Positions 46,201-57,043 of a DNA stretch of 64,000 nt are shown here, one piece after another. A program made the translations under genes and the position numbers. Source of the DNA: Clonostachys chloroleuca (Eukaryota; Ascomycota; Sordariomycetes; Hypocreales; Bionectriaceae); the NCBI GenBank assembly GCA_037952775.1, contig JBANAY010000003.1:8742001-8806000 (forward strand). The letters are read 5' to 3'. Positions within the stretch are counted from its first letter, which is position 1, and the number at the start of each line of letters is the position of its first letter. The notes under the pieces are model-generated. The model did not search any database and had not been told where the DNA came from. It was given only the letters and a program-made list of their open reading frames with translations.

Positions 46201-49200
46201 AAAGTCGATTGGTGCTGGGCGCCCAGGTTCGGTGGTTATCCAGTTGGCATCTGTGGCAGACAGGATGTGCAGCGCAGTACGGCCAGCATGGTTTTTCTGG
46301 TCTACATCCAAGCCATTCGCCACCAGCTTCCTCCAGCAGTCCACCATCGAGTGGCCATGATCCAGACTTGATGTGGCTCGCGCGCGCTCCGCCAGCTCAT
46401 GAAGGAGGGTGTTCCCCACCGAGTCGACGGCCTGGAGATCGAGGCCAAGGCTGACCAAGAAGTCCAACTTCTTGCAGCCATAAGTAGATTCTGTATCATT
46501 CTGTAAGAAAACGTGGTTTCCAACAGTTGCATGCAGAATGGTGCGACCTGCGAGGTCACGAACTGCAATGTCGGCACCCCTCTCTATCAAAGCTCTAATA
46601 CAACGGTCCTCGTCTTCCTTCTCAAAGGAGAGATTTGCGAGGCCCCCGAAGAGTAAAGTTTCACCATTGCTGTCGGCCGCGTTAATGTCAGCGCCCGCAT
46701 CTAGAAGCATGTTGATGGCTGGCATTGATTCCGGGGATAGACATATTGAGAGTAAGGGGGATATTCCGCGAGCATTCTTTAGACATGGATTAGCCCCTCC
46801 ATGAAGTAGGGCTTGAATGAGCGGTGCCTTGGGATAGGCGGGCTGTACCACGATGTGAAGGGGCCTATTCCCATTACCGTCGGGGATATTGCAATCGGGC
46901 CCGTATGTAATGAACTTGATGATAGATTCTATACCGGATGGCTCATGTGCAAAGATAGACAGCATAAAATGAAGGGGAGTTTGTCCCTTAGAATTGATAG
47001 TCTCGATGTTGGCGTGGCCATGCTCAACCAGTATCTGCAAGACCTCGGACGATTTGACGTTGTAAAGGGGAGTGTTTCCCAATGAATCAACCGCGTTGAC
47101 ATCTGCTCCAGCTTCTATGAGAGCACGGGTCATGCCAACTGAGCGTACCGCGCCATGTAATGCGGTTTGCCCTCGTGGAGTGCGTTCATGTATGTCAATG
47201 CCAGTTTCAACGAGCAATCGCAGGATCTCACAGAGATCACTTTCGAGAGGCTTTCTAGGATTGGAGGGAACATTCGCCCCCAGACCGCACAGTCGATGGA
47301 GGCAGTTGTAAGTCTTGGGTTTGTTCTGGGAATTATTGGAGCCCAACCAACCGAATCCATCCCGGCGGCATTCACTACCGAATCTTGGATCTGCACCACT
47401 ATCTAGTAACATTTGAACTGTTCCAAGGTCAGGATAAGCACAAGCTCGGAACAACGGCGTATCGCCTAGGACTTTCGTGTTTGGATCGACACCGGGATGC
47501 TGTAGAATCCTCGCAACAACTTCTGACTTGCCCATCTCGGAAGCCCACATCAACGCCTGATGAACAGTTCTGATGTCTTTCATAAAGGACAAGAATACCT
47601 CTACAGTTTTCAAGTGGCCGTTGTGGCATGCGTACATTAGCGGCGTATGGCCCATTGTGCTTGTTCTGCTCCCACAAGAGAACGCGGAGTCATCTTTGGT
47701 TCTTGGGGTCAAGGGGTCGACTCCAGCTTCCAGTAGGGCTTGCACAACCAAATGATGATTGTGGGTTGCCGCCTCGTGCAAAGGTTTCAGCCCGGAGGAA
47801 GCAATCTCCTGGTCTGGATTTGCACCAGCGGCAACCAGCACGCGGATCATTTCTGGGTGCCCCTTACTCGCTGCTAACCACCTGTGAGGAACGTGAATGT
47901 TAGAACATGAATATTACTGATACTCAGAGCAAGATGCAAGAGCGGAAGGGGTAATGGAAAAAAGAAGGGCAATAAATAACTAGTTACATACATTGGAGTG
48001 AGTCCATCCCGGTCAGGAATATTGGGGTCAATATCCCCTAATAGGACAACGTCGCGGGCATAGGATGCCAGTCCTAATTTTGCCGCGATATGAATCGGTG
48101 ACACCTTGAATATCTCCCGCCCAAGTAATCTTTGAATTTGAATATTAATTTCATGCTGATCAAACCCTGCACTCTCCGACTTGCGAACATGTCGATGCCA
48201 GTTTCTCGCAGCGTAGTCGAGAAATGGGTGCTGAAGTCTAAGTTGGGCTTCCCTCTGAGATGCGTCAGCCACGCTACAAAGCCCAAATAGTGAAATTTGG
48301 GGTTGAGGTATGCCGCCGACACATCTGATCCAATAGCTGCCCCAATCCCCGGATTCGAGGTAGCGAAGACATTCAAAGGCAAGATTCGCATGCGTGGGGG
48401 CGGGGTGCAGAATGGGATATCCAGGCTCCTTGCTGGATCTTGTTATCCCTTTCAGGTACTCAGTGAATGAGTGGTGAATGACTGATATCGTCTCGTCGCC
48501 GAGGATCTCTAGAAGGGGGCCACAAGCAGTCCTTATCAACTCTTTTGCTGCCTTCAGATCTCTGGAAGAGTGATCAGGATTACTAGATCGAATCATTTCG
48601 GCAAGTTCAAGCAGGCGAAGAGGTCGGGTGGCATGGGTAACCGCTTGAAGAATGAGATGCTGAACACTGGACGGCACCCCTGATCTCTGTGCATGCTGCG
48701 CCAAAAGGTCGGTGTACAACACATTCAAGTCAGTTGGAAGTTTCTGAATGACTTGCTGAATCTCGGCGTTGGGTTCAAGAAACGCGTCCATTGCCAGCTT
48801 GGCGTAGAGAAAAAGGCCACTGGCCCGCCCTGGAACTGCATTTTTTATCAACTCCTGATCGCTTGGTGGTATATTAGAGCCAGAAAGCGCCGATTGGACG
48901 AAGGTTGAAATATCCATGTCGACTAGACTTTCTTCTAATCGGACTTGTAAAGGAGTGCCTTTTCGGAGTGGTATCCCGACATTGGGGACAGGCCGGCTAG
49001 TAACGAGTACCTTGACCTTTCCTGGTCGAAATGATCCAAGTGACGTGAGGTCTTGTAGAAAGGACTCATTTCCACCGTCCATCTCGTCAAGAGCATCTGC
49101 AACGCAGAAGACCTTACCAGGAAGACAACTGAATGCCTTCCGTAAGTCTTTCCATAGGCTCTCCGTTGATAGACTTTCAATTGATCGCCCCGCATCTATA

Positions 49201-49685
49201 TAGCCTTTTAACTCCTTTTGCAAAGGAGGACTATAGGTCAATAGTTGGTCTAGCCAGTCTCGCAACAGGGCTTGAGGCTCGTGATTGGCATTGATGATCT
49301 GCCGGAAGAAAAAGAATAACACAGGGGCTCGGGGATTAGAGGTTGAGAGGGCGTGGATCAGACTGGCTGCGATCACTGATTTACCCGATCCAGGAATGCC
49401 TTGAATCCAAAGCAAGCCCTCTTCTGAGCCTCTGAGCCATTTTGCATAAGCTTCATCTGAAGTGAGCCAGGCCCCTGTCCCTTTGACATGGGATTTCAGG
49501 TGCTTCTGATACTCCCCACCAGGAGCATTGTAGGCGGTGGGCTTGAGCCAGTCGCGGATCTTTTGGAGAGTCTCGGCAGATTCTGGAAGGATTTGTTCGG
49601 GGTTGTAATTGCTAATGTCGTCATGGCCGATAATGACTGCATCGGAGTCATTGTCGTTGAGGGTCTCTTGATGCTGAGTTGTCAT
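43300..49685 (-). CDS. NACHT-ankyrin (NLR-like STAND) protein, 2,091 residues
   Basis: Two exons (49685-47992, 47881-43300) joined in phase 2 by a 110-base intron. After a short N-terminal segment of ~45 residues without a recognised domain comes a NACHT NTPase: Walker A GIPGSGKS (96-103) and Walker B VFCVADALDEMDG (192-204). A winged-helix-like linker follows (to ~560), and then a very long run of ankyrin repeats interrupted by a non-repeat insert around the Ser/Thr-rich segment near complementary 45,900-45,000. Fungal STAND proteins of this plan sense ligands through the repeats and oligomerise on nucleotide exchange, triggering non-self recognition or cell death. No effector domain is obvious; a short amyloid motif or a partner gene may provide it. 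The 4.6-kb second exon is fully open. Confidence 0.87.
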
Positions 49686-50504
49686 GATTTGGTCTGGTCG
49701 TTGTAATCTGTAGCTGGAGGTCTGGCTGAAAGCTGTTCAGAATTGAAGAGCTTCAGAGACGCGGACAGGTCTAGGTTTTCATTTATGCCTTGAGATGATC
49801 ATGGATGAATTCAGCGTCTCTCGCTGGATGATGCGGCTAGGATTCGATTTGAGACGGTCTAAAAGCGGGATTTCTGGTTCTAGGCCCAGGCAGATGATTA
49901 AACCACGCTTTGGTTGAGGATTACGGCTGTGCGATTAGTCAGTCCCTGATGCCTTGCGTTTTGGTTGCCAGCTCATTGGCCACTGGCTTCAGGTAGACAG
50001 CAGGCAGCCAGGCTCCAGTTAGGCTTCTGCTGAGCCTCTTTCATGCCTTCACAGTTTGCTATATTTGGCTTTCCATACAGCGATCTCCACTGTAACAGGA
50101 TGAAGGGGCAAAAAGGGTTGGGGGCCTCTGGTCTGTGGAGAGTGGTGACACTTATTATTACGCACTGTTCTCAGTTGCAATCGTCTACATCTAGGTATTG
50201 AGCAGTTCCATTTGCAAAAGGCAACAGAAATCCAGCTGCTAGTTTAACTCTTTGCTTACACGGTCTTATTTATTTTATGATACTTGAAGCCGCAGCAACT
50301 AAAACTGGCATATATTCCCGGGCATCGCTTGAACTGGATTAAGAACTAGCTAGCAGCTACCACTATTAAGACATTGCAACAATGAATCGTTTTGTCGCGT
50401 GCTCAGGCGGTTGGGATCAGCACCCGAGGATGGTTAGAAGCTGCTGCAGCTTGCAAGCCAGTCATGAAACCCGAACCGAGAAGCGGCTTTGATGCTTGCT
50501 CAGC
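49686..50504. other. Intergenic, promoter of the NLR gene
   Basis: No gene seen; ordinary non-coding DNA between the NLR start and the 3' end of the peptide gene. Confidence 0.5.
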
Positions 50505-51015
50505 CTAAGGAGGACATGTCGGAGAACATGTTCTACCCTCGACTCTCTGTTGAAAATATGCTGTTAGTAGAAATTTTAAGATGGAAAATCTCTGGCACTC
50601 ACGCATGCATCAACACACTGCAGCTTCTGTAGATACATAGCTCATTAGTATCAAGACTTTAAGTCGCCTCAGAGGTTACTTACGGCAGCCTGTAAAATAT
50701 ACTGGTCAGTAAGTGATTATACAGGTGGATTTCAATGATGGCTTACCCTGCAATTGGCCCTGCCAACGGGACACAAATTGTTATTGGGGTTCTGGCACCA
50801 TCTGTTCTGGTCTTGGATACGCCCATACAAGTTGTCCAAGGCGCCGGCACAACTAAATCAGAGATTGTGTTAGTTTGAGTAGAGCTTTGAGCTTATAAGT
50901 TCGGTTGATTATGCTGGATGATCGTAAACACATGCCTTATCCTCCGGGAGTCGAGGTCAGGCAAAGCAGCAGCAGTGCTGAGCAGGAGACAGAGAACTGT
51001 AGCAGTGACTCTCAT
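50505..51015 (-). CDS. Small secreted cysteine-rich protein, five exons
   Basis: Read from splice signals on the minus strand: exon 1 51015 to about 50936, exon 2 50852-50747, exon 3 50689-50684 (6 bases), exon 4 50626-50603, exon 5 50546-50505, about 85 residues. The N-terminus is a clear signal peptide (MRVTATVLCLLLSTAAA). The mature part has eight Cys spaced C-x17-C-x7-C-x6-C-x6-C-x3-C-x6-C-x3-C, which suggests four disulfides. Introns 2-4 have strong signals (GTAAGC, GTAAGT and GTGAGT donors; CTAAT and CTAAC branch points). Exon 1 ends either at a GC donor (GCATGT) or six bases later at GTTTAC, both in phase. A TATA-like region lies ~100 bases upstream. Role unknown; small secreted effectors or antimicrobial peptides look like this. 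Confidence 0.6.
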
Positions 51016-52392
51016 TGTAAAATCGTTTGCGAGTGAATCTGAAAAGTGGTTGTTTGTGTAAAAGATGGAGTTGCTGAGGATTGCAACATAAGTCGAGAGG
51101 ATGGCGCCTTAAATAATATATGATCAGACGCTGCTTATCACAAGACGAGAGCTGCAATACAAGAATCACCATGTTTGGTAGTGAGAATATGGCGTGACTT
51201 AAGCACACTGTCTTAGACCATGGCGGCGCGTCACGATGTGATTGGAACGCTCACAAGGGGGACTGAGATTTTTCCTCTGTCACCCAGAACACCCAATCAT
51301 GGGACTTTCCGTGAGACAAGACCTGCAGCATGACTCGGTTAATGTTAGACAAAATGCAATCATACGGATGGGAAGCGGTCAGAATCGTGGGATTTCGACT
51401 GCTGAGGAACCGTGGCCTAACACTCGCTGTGCATGTGCAGGCTTGTCTATTACTTCGCGATATAGAGAAATGGGTGTCATACACTGATTTCTCGTCTTCA
51501 GAGGGAGAATAAATACGACTTGACGAAAGTACTGTTTAAGCTGATGTGTAGATTCCTTGGTAACCATTCGGACACAAAGTGCAAACTACTCTGCAGTAGC
51601 CGAGACACCTGTCAATACCATCCGAGACTAGCGGCCTAGGCAAGCAAGACCGCACTGAGAAGTCAAATGCTAGGATTGATCGTGTAGTATACAAGGCTAA
51701 TAATAGAGAAACCTCTGGAGTCTAGCCTTTTATTTGAAGAGATGAATTTGAAGCGCATGACATCGCTTGCATTGTCTGGCCGGGGATTTACTCTGCCTAA
51801 GGTTTGCTAGTTAGTTAAGAGATCCTGTCCTCAAGGACAAAGTTTTGTGTCACATGTATGTGCCTTCGCCACCCACCAAGCCTTGTTTTTAGCACTGATT
51901 CTGGTTTTCTAACATCTATTTGTCTTTGTCTCCCCTCAGTTCAACATATGCATTTCTTTCTTGACCTTGGCATATGTGTATGAGTTTAGTCATGTTTTTT
52001 TCTTTCAACTTGACACTGGAATGAGTGCAAACGAGCTGCTTGTTCAGTACCCAAGCATCTCCTTAGCTTTTTTGATGGTTGGCTGCACGCGGCCCCCAAA
52101 GCGCTGTTAGCCTGTCTCCCTAGGTAGACTCCTTTGGTTCCCTGATGACCCGTCTTTCTGCTATCAGTCTTCAAGTAGTGTCAAAGCTTTTACAGTCATG
52201 AAATCACTCCTAGTTCTGCCTTCTCATTCTTTAAATAATGAGGGGGTCAAATCCTAAAAAGGGAGCCTCCTTGCAAGTACGGTGCTCTCTCTAGAATCAC
52301 AGACACGCGAGATTTTCTGACCTTATACGTTTCTCACATTTTTAAACTCTCATTCACAAGATCATCGACCAAGTCACTGATCAGAGGCCACC
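51016..52392. other. Intergenic
   Basis: No credible gene. The two 77-81-codon frames on opposite strands near 51250 overlap each other and lack motifs. The promoter of the gene at 52393 lies at the right end. Confidence 0.45.
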
Positions 52393-53232
52393 ATGGATAT
52401 GCGTGACTCCGATTATATCCTTGTCCAGGACTTCAACCAAGATTGGACCACGGATCCTAAATTTTCACTCGGTACTTTTGTCGAAAACCCGAAAGATCCA
52501 CGACGTTTTTTTGCACTATCTAATAGAGTATTGACTACTCGCAATTAGCCCGTTGAAGATAAGGTCCCTTTCACCGATGGCAAGATTGAAGCAAAAGCTT
52601 ACGACAACAGGCCTATTGGGAAGCATCCAAGCCAACATTATGTCGAAACAAAATTTCGTGGGTCTCTTGAGTCGTCTCACATGCAGATAAAGGAGTTTCG
52701 CATGCGAGACAATTGGATAGCTAATAAGCGTACCCTCAAAGAGTTTGTGGATAAAGTGGGAGAATATGAAGATGCTGCGGAGTTTTTTGGCCTTCAGGGC
52801 CAGACCTTTGACAATATGCCGCTGTATATGGTCACCGGCATCAAGTATGCTAAAGGCCTAGAATATTGGCTTACGTGGGACCAATGTACGTATTGGAGAG
52901 CTGAGCCCGTGGGCGCTCGTCTTATTGTAAACCGGAATCAAGACCTGGCACTTTGGCACGAAGCGTTGCCAATACATTCGGGATCAATCCCTGAGAAGGA
53001 TGTCGTGATCACATACAAGATCCACGAGATCACGCATGACCCAAAGACGGGAAAGATGCGGTTTGATGTATATGTGGACACAGAACATGTTGTCCCAAAA
53101 CTACCTAAGAACTTTAAGGCCCAGACGCGAGGTGGCCCAGAATCCCCCCCATGGTGTCATCATTGTTTGGATGGCATTCACCGTCCACTCGCAGCACCCG
53201 AATGGCTACAAGTTGGTCCAGACGTTGAATGA
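52393..53232 (+). CDS. Unassigned fungal protein, possibly gasdermin-like, with an in-frame TAG
   Basis: One frame runs from the ATG at 52393 to 53232 (280 codons) and is broken only by a TAG at 52546-52548. From the inner ATG at 52681 a 183-residue ORF is intact. The text reads as one continuous protein on both sides of the stop: an N-terminal strand block (SDYILVQDF), a helical segment rich in charged residues, and the strand PLYMVTGIKYAKGL. That layout reminds me of fungal gasdermin-like (RCD-1 type) pore-forming proteins, a weak resemblance judged by eye. A 21-base stretch starting GT and ending AG (52528-52548) spans the stop but is far shorter than known spliced introns. It could be a nonsense allele or a pseudogene. 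The NLR gene lies 2.7 kb away. Confidence 0.55.
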
Positions 53233-54720
53233 GATGGAGCCGGTTGAGCACATGCTTTGTGTTGTTGAGATCAATATGCACCTCGCTGTGCTGTACGTAG
53301 CGTGCCTGCTCGTACAATGAAGAGCTCAACGATACGATTAATGGAAGTAACTCAGGGCGCGCTTCTTTAACACAAAGAAGTATATTTCGTGCAATGGGAT
53401 CTGGTAATTGGGCAATGGATGGCCTCGTGGGATCTGCGGCAATGAGTTGTCTTGTCTGGATGCTGATGATGACAGGTTCCTTTTTCTAGTGAGTTCTGTG
53501 CATCGATTTGGCCAATTTGTTATAAAGTCGATCCATGGTCGAATGCCCCTATACGCCAAGGCGATACGATCAAACGATAATCATCTGGGTGGAGGTTGAA
53601 AGGACGAGAATTGAGAAGTCGAGCAGGGAGGATAAGCGGCTATTTCACGCGCTATAAACAACATGATCACCTACCTAATCTAGATGAAACAAGTCGTGTT
53701 TATTAAGCTCCATGCGAACAAGTAAATCTTATGACCGTGAGAGTTCGGCATTATGTGTGACTAAACTCTACTGCAATTCGATCCAAGTTTTTCTCATCAA
53801 CCAGCAAGCATATGATCCATTTTTGAAGGCACATACTCATCGTCAAGCTGGGACATTGCATCGGCGGTATTCATGAAGAACTGGAATTCGTCAGCTAATT
53901 ACCGGTGTAATATGATATTCATGAAATAACCAGTCTGGTATATCGAGAACGACTCATTTCCTGCGGGTATATCATGAGACTTGCAGCCGGAAACCCCCAG
54001 GCGAGTCGCTCGTATTATTAGATTTTGATTTACCCGTAATTAGATCTCAATTAAGCTTACAAGCAAACGGCCGACTTGAAGCGCCATCATAGAAATTACA
54101 AAGATTCCGAAGTCCAAAAACTGTTCCAAAGCCAATCACCAAACCAATATTCCAATCATGATCGAATAGATATGAACCATAGTTCTAAAATTTGGCTCAA
54201 TGAGACTTTCCCTAGCAAGGAGGGCTAGGAAAATCGGAAGCTTCCGGCACTTCAGCCCTGAGCAATAGTTTCTAGGCGATTCAGCCTAGATGTGGAGAGT
54301 TTATGAAGAAGCGGTAGAGATCGGGTTGCATATGAGCGATTGGCGGTGGTGCCGCTCCAAGCCACGCGCATGCAGCAACATTTAGCATCAAATAAGGGCT
54401 GATTGGCGCTGGATAATTGGCCAGATATGATTACCAGATATGATGATATTGCCCCGGTTCCGTTGGTTTTTTATCCGAGCTAGTTTGGTCAACTGATTAG
54501 GTGGTTTGCATTCCTCAGCCCCAGGTTCTAGATCTAACACAGAGAGCCCCCAGAGGGAAAATTCGATGGTCAACAAACCTCTCAATCATTTGACCACTAA
54601 GACACTAGCTGAGCCATGAGAAATATATGGAATTAATAGTAGAGGAGCGTGCGCTGCGTTGTCAGCCCGCGTCCGTCCTTTCTCGTCGTTTCAAGCCCTT
54701 GAACCCTTTCCAGATCTATC
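53233..54720. other. Intergenic, 1.5 kb
   Basis: AT-rich, with only short random frames. Nothing recognised. Confidence 0.5.
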
Positions 54721-55940
54721 ATGAATTTAGACTCGAGACTAGCCATCGCGGCAAAGCTTTGCCAACGCTCGGTTCTCCTCTCGGCAACGGCTTCAACTAC
54801 TTCTAGCTATGTAGACCCTGCTGGGCCAATTATTACCTCACCTCCAGATGCGGGGGTTGTGTACCCGCGGGATGGAACTCAGGATGTGAGCTTCTGGGGT
54901 TATATATCTAAGAGCGGAACTTGTAAGTTTGGTCACTCTATGTTCCCTGCTCCCCATGTGTCATAACACGATCAGCGCTCACACATGAAAAAAATTAGGG
55001 TATGCAAGAGTTGCGCTGCAGGGCAGACCATCACTCTCTCTGACGCCTATGGGGCATGCAGATCAACCGCACAGATAACCGCCTCAGTTGCCACCGGATG
55101 CAAAAGTGGTTCACCAGTTGTTTACCCTTCTCAGTCCGCTTCTTGGTAAGTTATTACTCTGTTTCGATTTGAACATATGAGCTAACCTGCTCCAGCACTG
55201 TCGGAAACCAATGTCTAGCTCTGTTGATCTGTACATGCAGACAACTGGTACTGCCGTTCGTCCAACCTCTGTATCAGTATCCTCAGCCTCAGCTTCATCA
55301 AGGGCGTCCTCATCCTTGGCAAGCTCATCGACATCATCTTCCTCCTCAAGAAGTTCGACGTCTTCATCTTCCACATCTTCGTCGAGTAGATCCACTCTAT
55401 CAACATCAATCTCAGCAGCACAATCGAGCGGAGCAGTTTCAAGGAATCTTGCGACCACTTCAGATTCTCAAACCAGTCTGCCCAACACCTCTGGCGCTTC
55501 CAAGACCACATCATCTTCAGGGGCCGTCAACCCCACGGCCGACTCCAGCACCGACAATTCTAACTAAGAGGGCGGCCTGGATAGCCGGGCCAGCCATCGG
55601 CGGAGCGATTTCTCTCGCGCTCATTGCAGGACTCATCTTTTTGCTTGCCAGGCAACGGCAGAGGAAACTTCAAGTATCTCCAGTTCCTCAACCTGCTGCA
55701 CCTCCGCCGAGCTACCCTCAATACCCGTCACCCCCTCCGCCTCAAATGTCTCCAAGTAGCATGTACCAGGGACAACACCCATATCAACCACCAACCAACG
55801 CGTACTATGGGAACAGCGGATACCCCGAACATGGTAAATTTCAGGAAATGTCGGCCACTGAGAGCTCAACACCTGTTGAGTTGCCTGGGTATGCGAGACC
55901 CCCGGAAATGGCAGCTCCTCATTATCCACAAGGTAGATGA
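54721..55940 (+). CDS. Ser/Thr-rich single-pass membrane protein (cell-wall sensor-like), frame-disrupted
   Basis: Three approximate exons: 54721-54922, 54999-55145 and 55196-55940. Order of parts: an N-terminal extracellular segment, a Cys-containing block (CKSCAAGQTITLSDAYGAC), a Ser-rich stretch of ~100 residues, a membrane span (GPAIGGAISLALIAGLIFLL) followed by basic RQRQRK, and a Pro/Tyr-rich cytoplasmic tail. This plan resembles fungal wall-stress sensors and related glycoproteins. The parts sit in different frames: one base appears missing at the exon 2 start (G3 at 54998-55000), one near 55217, and one extra or two missing near 55566. The N-terminus is a poor signal peptide. Real decay or base-count errors are both possible, and the exact protein cannot be stated. 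Confidence 0.6.
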
Positions 55941-57043
55941 AACTGAGAGTATTGTCAAAGCGGTGTATTTGGATACATAGAGGGTCATGATGAGGACTTT
56001 GTGAACATTGCGTCCCAGATAGTCATACATTCACGAGTGAGAGCGACGTATTTCCTAAACTTTCACAAGCGAGAGAGTTTTCATACTCGCCTAGGCAAAC
56101 AACTATGCGGAGCCTGGACGTCTGTAATTCAACCCCATCCCCGACCATTGTATCATTGGAACTGAAGAGACAGTGATTCTGCTCTGATATATATGTGGAC
56201 AAATGCCGTGGAAACCGTCGACCAAACTTGCAAGGCACCAAGGCATTTTTTTCATGTTAGCCAAGGAGAGAATGTCAGGCGGATCTCCTCAAGATCTGAA
56301 TAAAGTCGAATTCTAGATGCTGGCATCTCTGAAACAATTTGCCATTATTCGCTCAGGAAGGCGACAACCGCGCGGTCGAGTAAAAATCGCCATGGAATAG
56401 CACCGAGCAAACTCAATTAGCATCAAGGCATTCCGGCCACGAGTCCCAAATGATACCGAGTCTTCATGGCATACGTGGAAGAATACTCATCATGCCCATT
56501 GCCACTATAAGAGGGGAGAGCATCTGCATGTCTTGGAAATCGCACCTATAGAAACCAACAGCGTCTGATGTAGGAATACGAAGCAGTAAATACACTGTGC
56601 ACAGAAGTCAGCATACCGTGTCTGGCGTGTTACTGACCTGAAACGCCACCGCGCGGTAAGATTCAGCTACAGTAACAGACACAGTATTCTGATTGTCTTT
56701 GGCCGGCCAACAAGCGAACAATAGGCATTAAAGTGGCAGAAGATTCCCTGTTAAATGTAGCGAATGAAACGGCGGGGATTCTCTCATCTCAGCCAGTTCT
56801 TAGACGGCAGCGAGGCAGCCAGTTCCAGCACTTTGACATCCCGGCCAATAAGAGGCCATCCGAGCCTTCCATCCAACAACAAACTGCCTTATGGCTCGAC
56901 CCCTCAAGGCTCATCAACCCCTCCGCTGCCCTCCTTCATCATCACATCACATCGCATCATGCCATCGGCGCGACGGTCGCTGGAGCCCGGCACCGCAGCA
57001 CTCTAGCCATCGAACGCATCGTCGCATCAAGCCGTCGCGCACC
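55941..57043. other. Intergenic
   Basis: No gene recognised. Open frames at 56733-57071 are overlapping shadows in the 5' leader of the next gene. Confidence 0.45.

Noticed and set aside
52528..52548. A 21-base GT...AG segment spanning the TAG, as a mini-intron
   Set aside because: Other introns in this window are about 50-110 bases; 21 bases leaves no room for a branch point. I keep it only as a question in the finding.
55524..55566. A 43-base GT-AG intron to join the Ser-rich and membrane parts
   Set aside because: It is in phase, but its branch-like CTAAC is only a few bases from the acceptor, too close to be used; a one-base indel is simpler.
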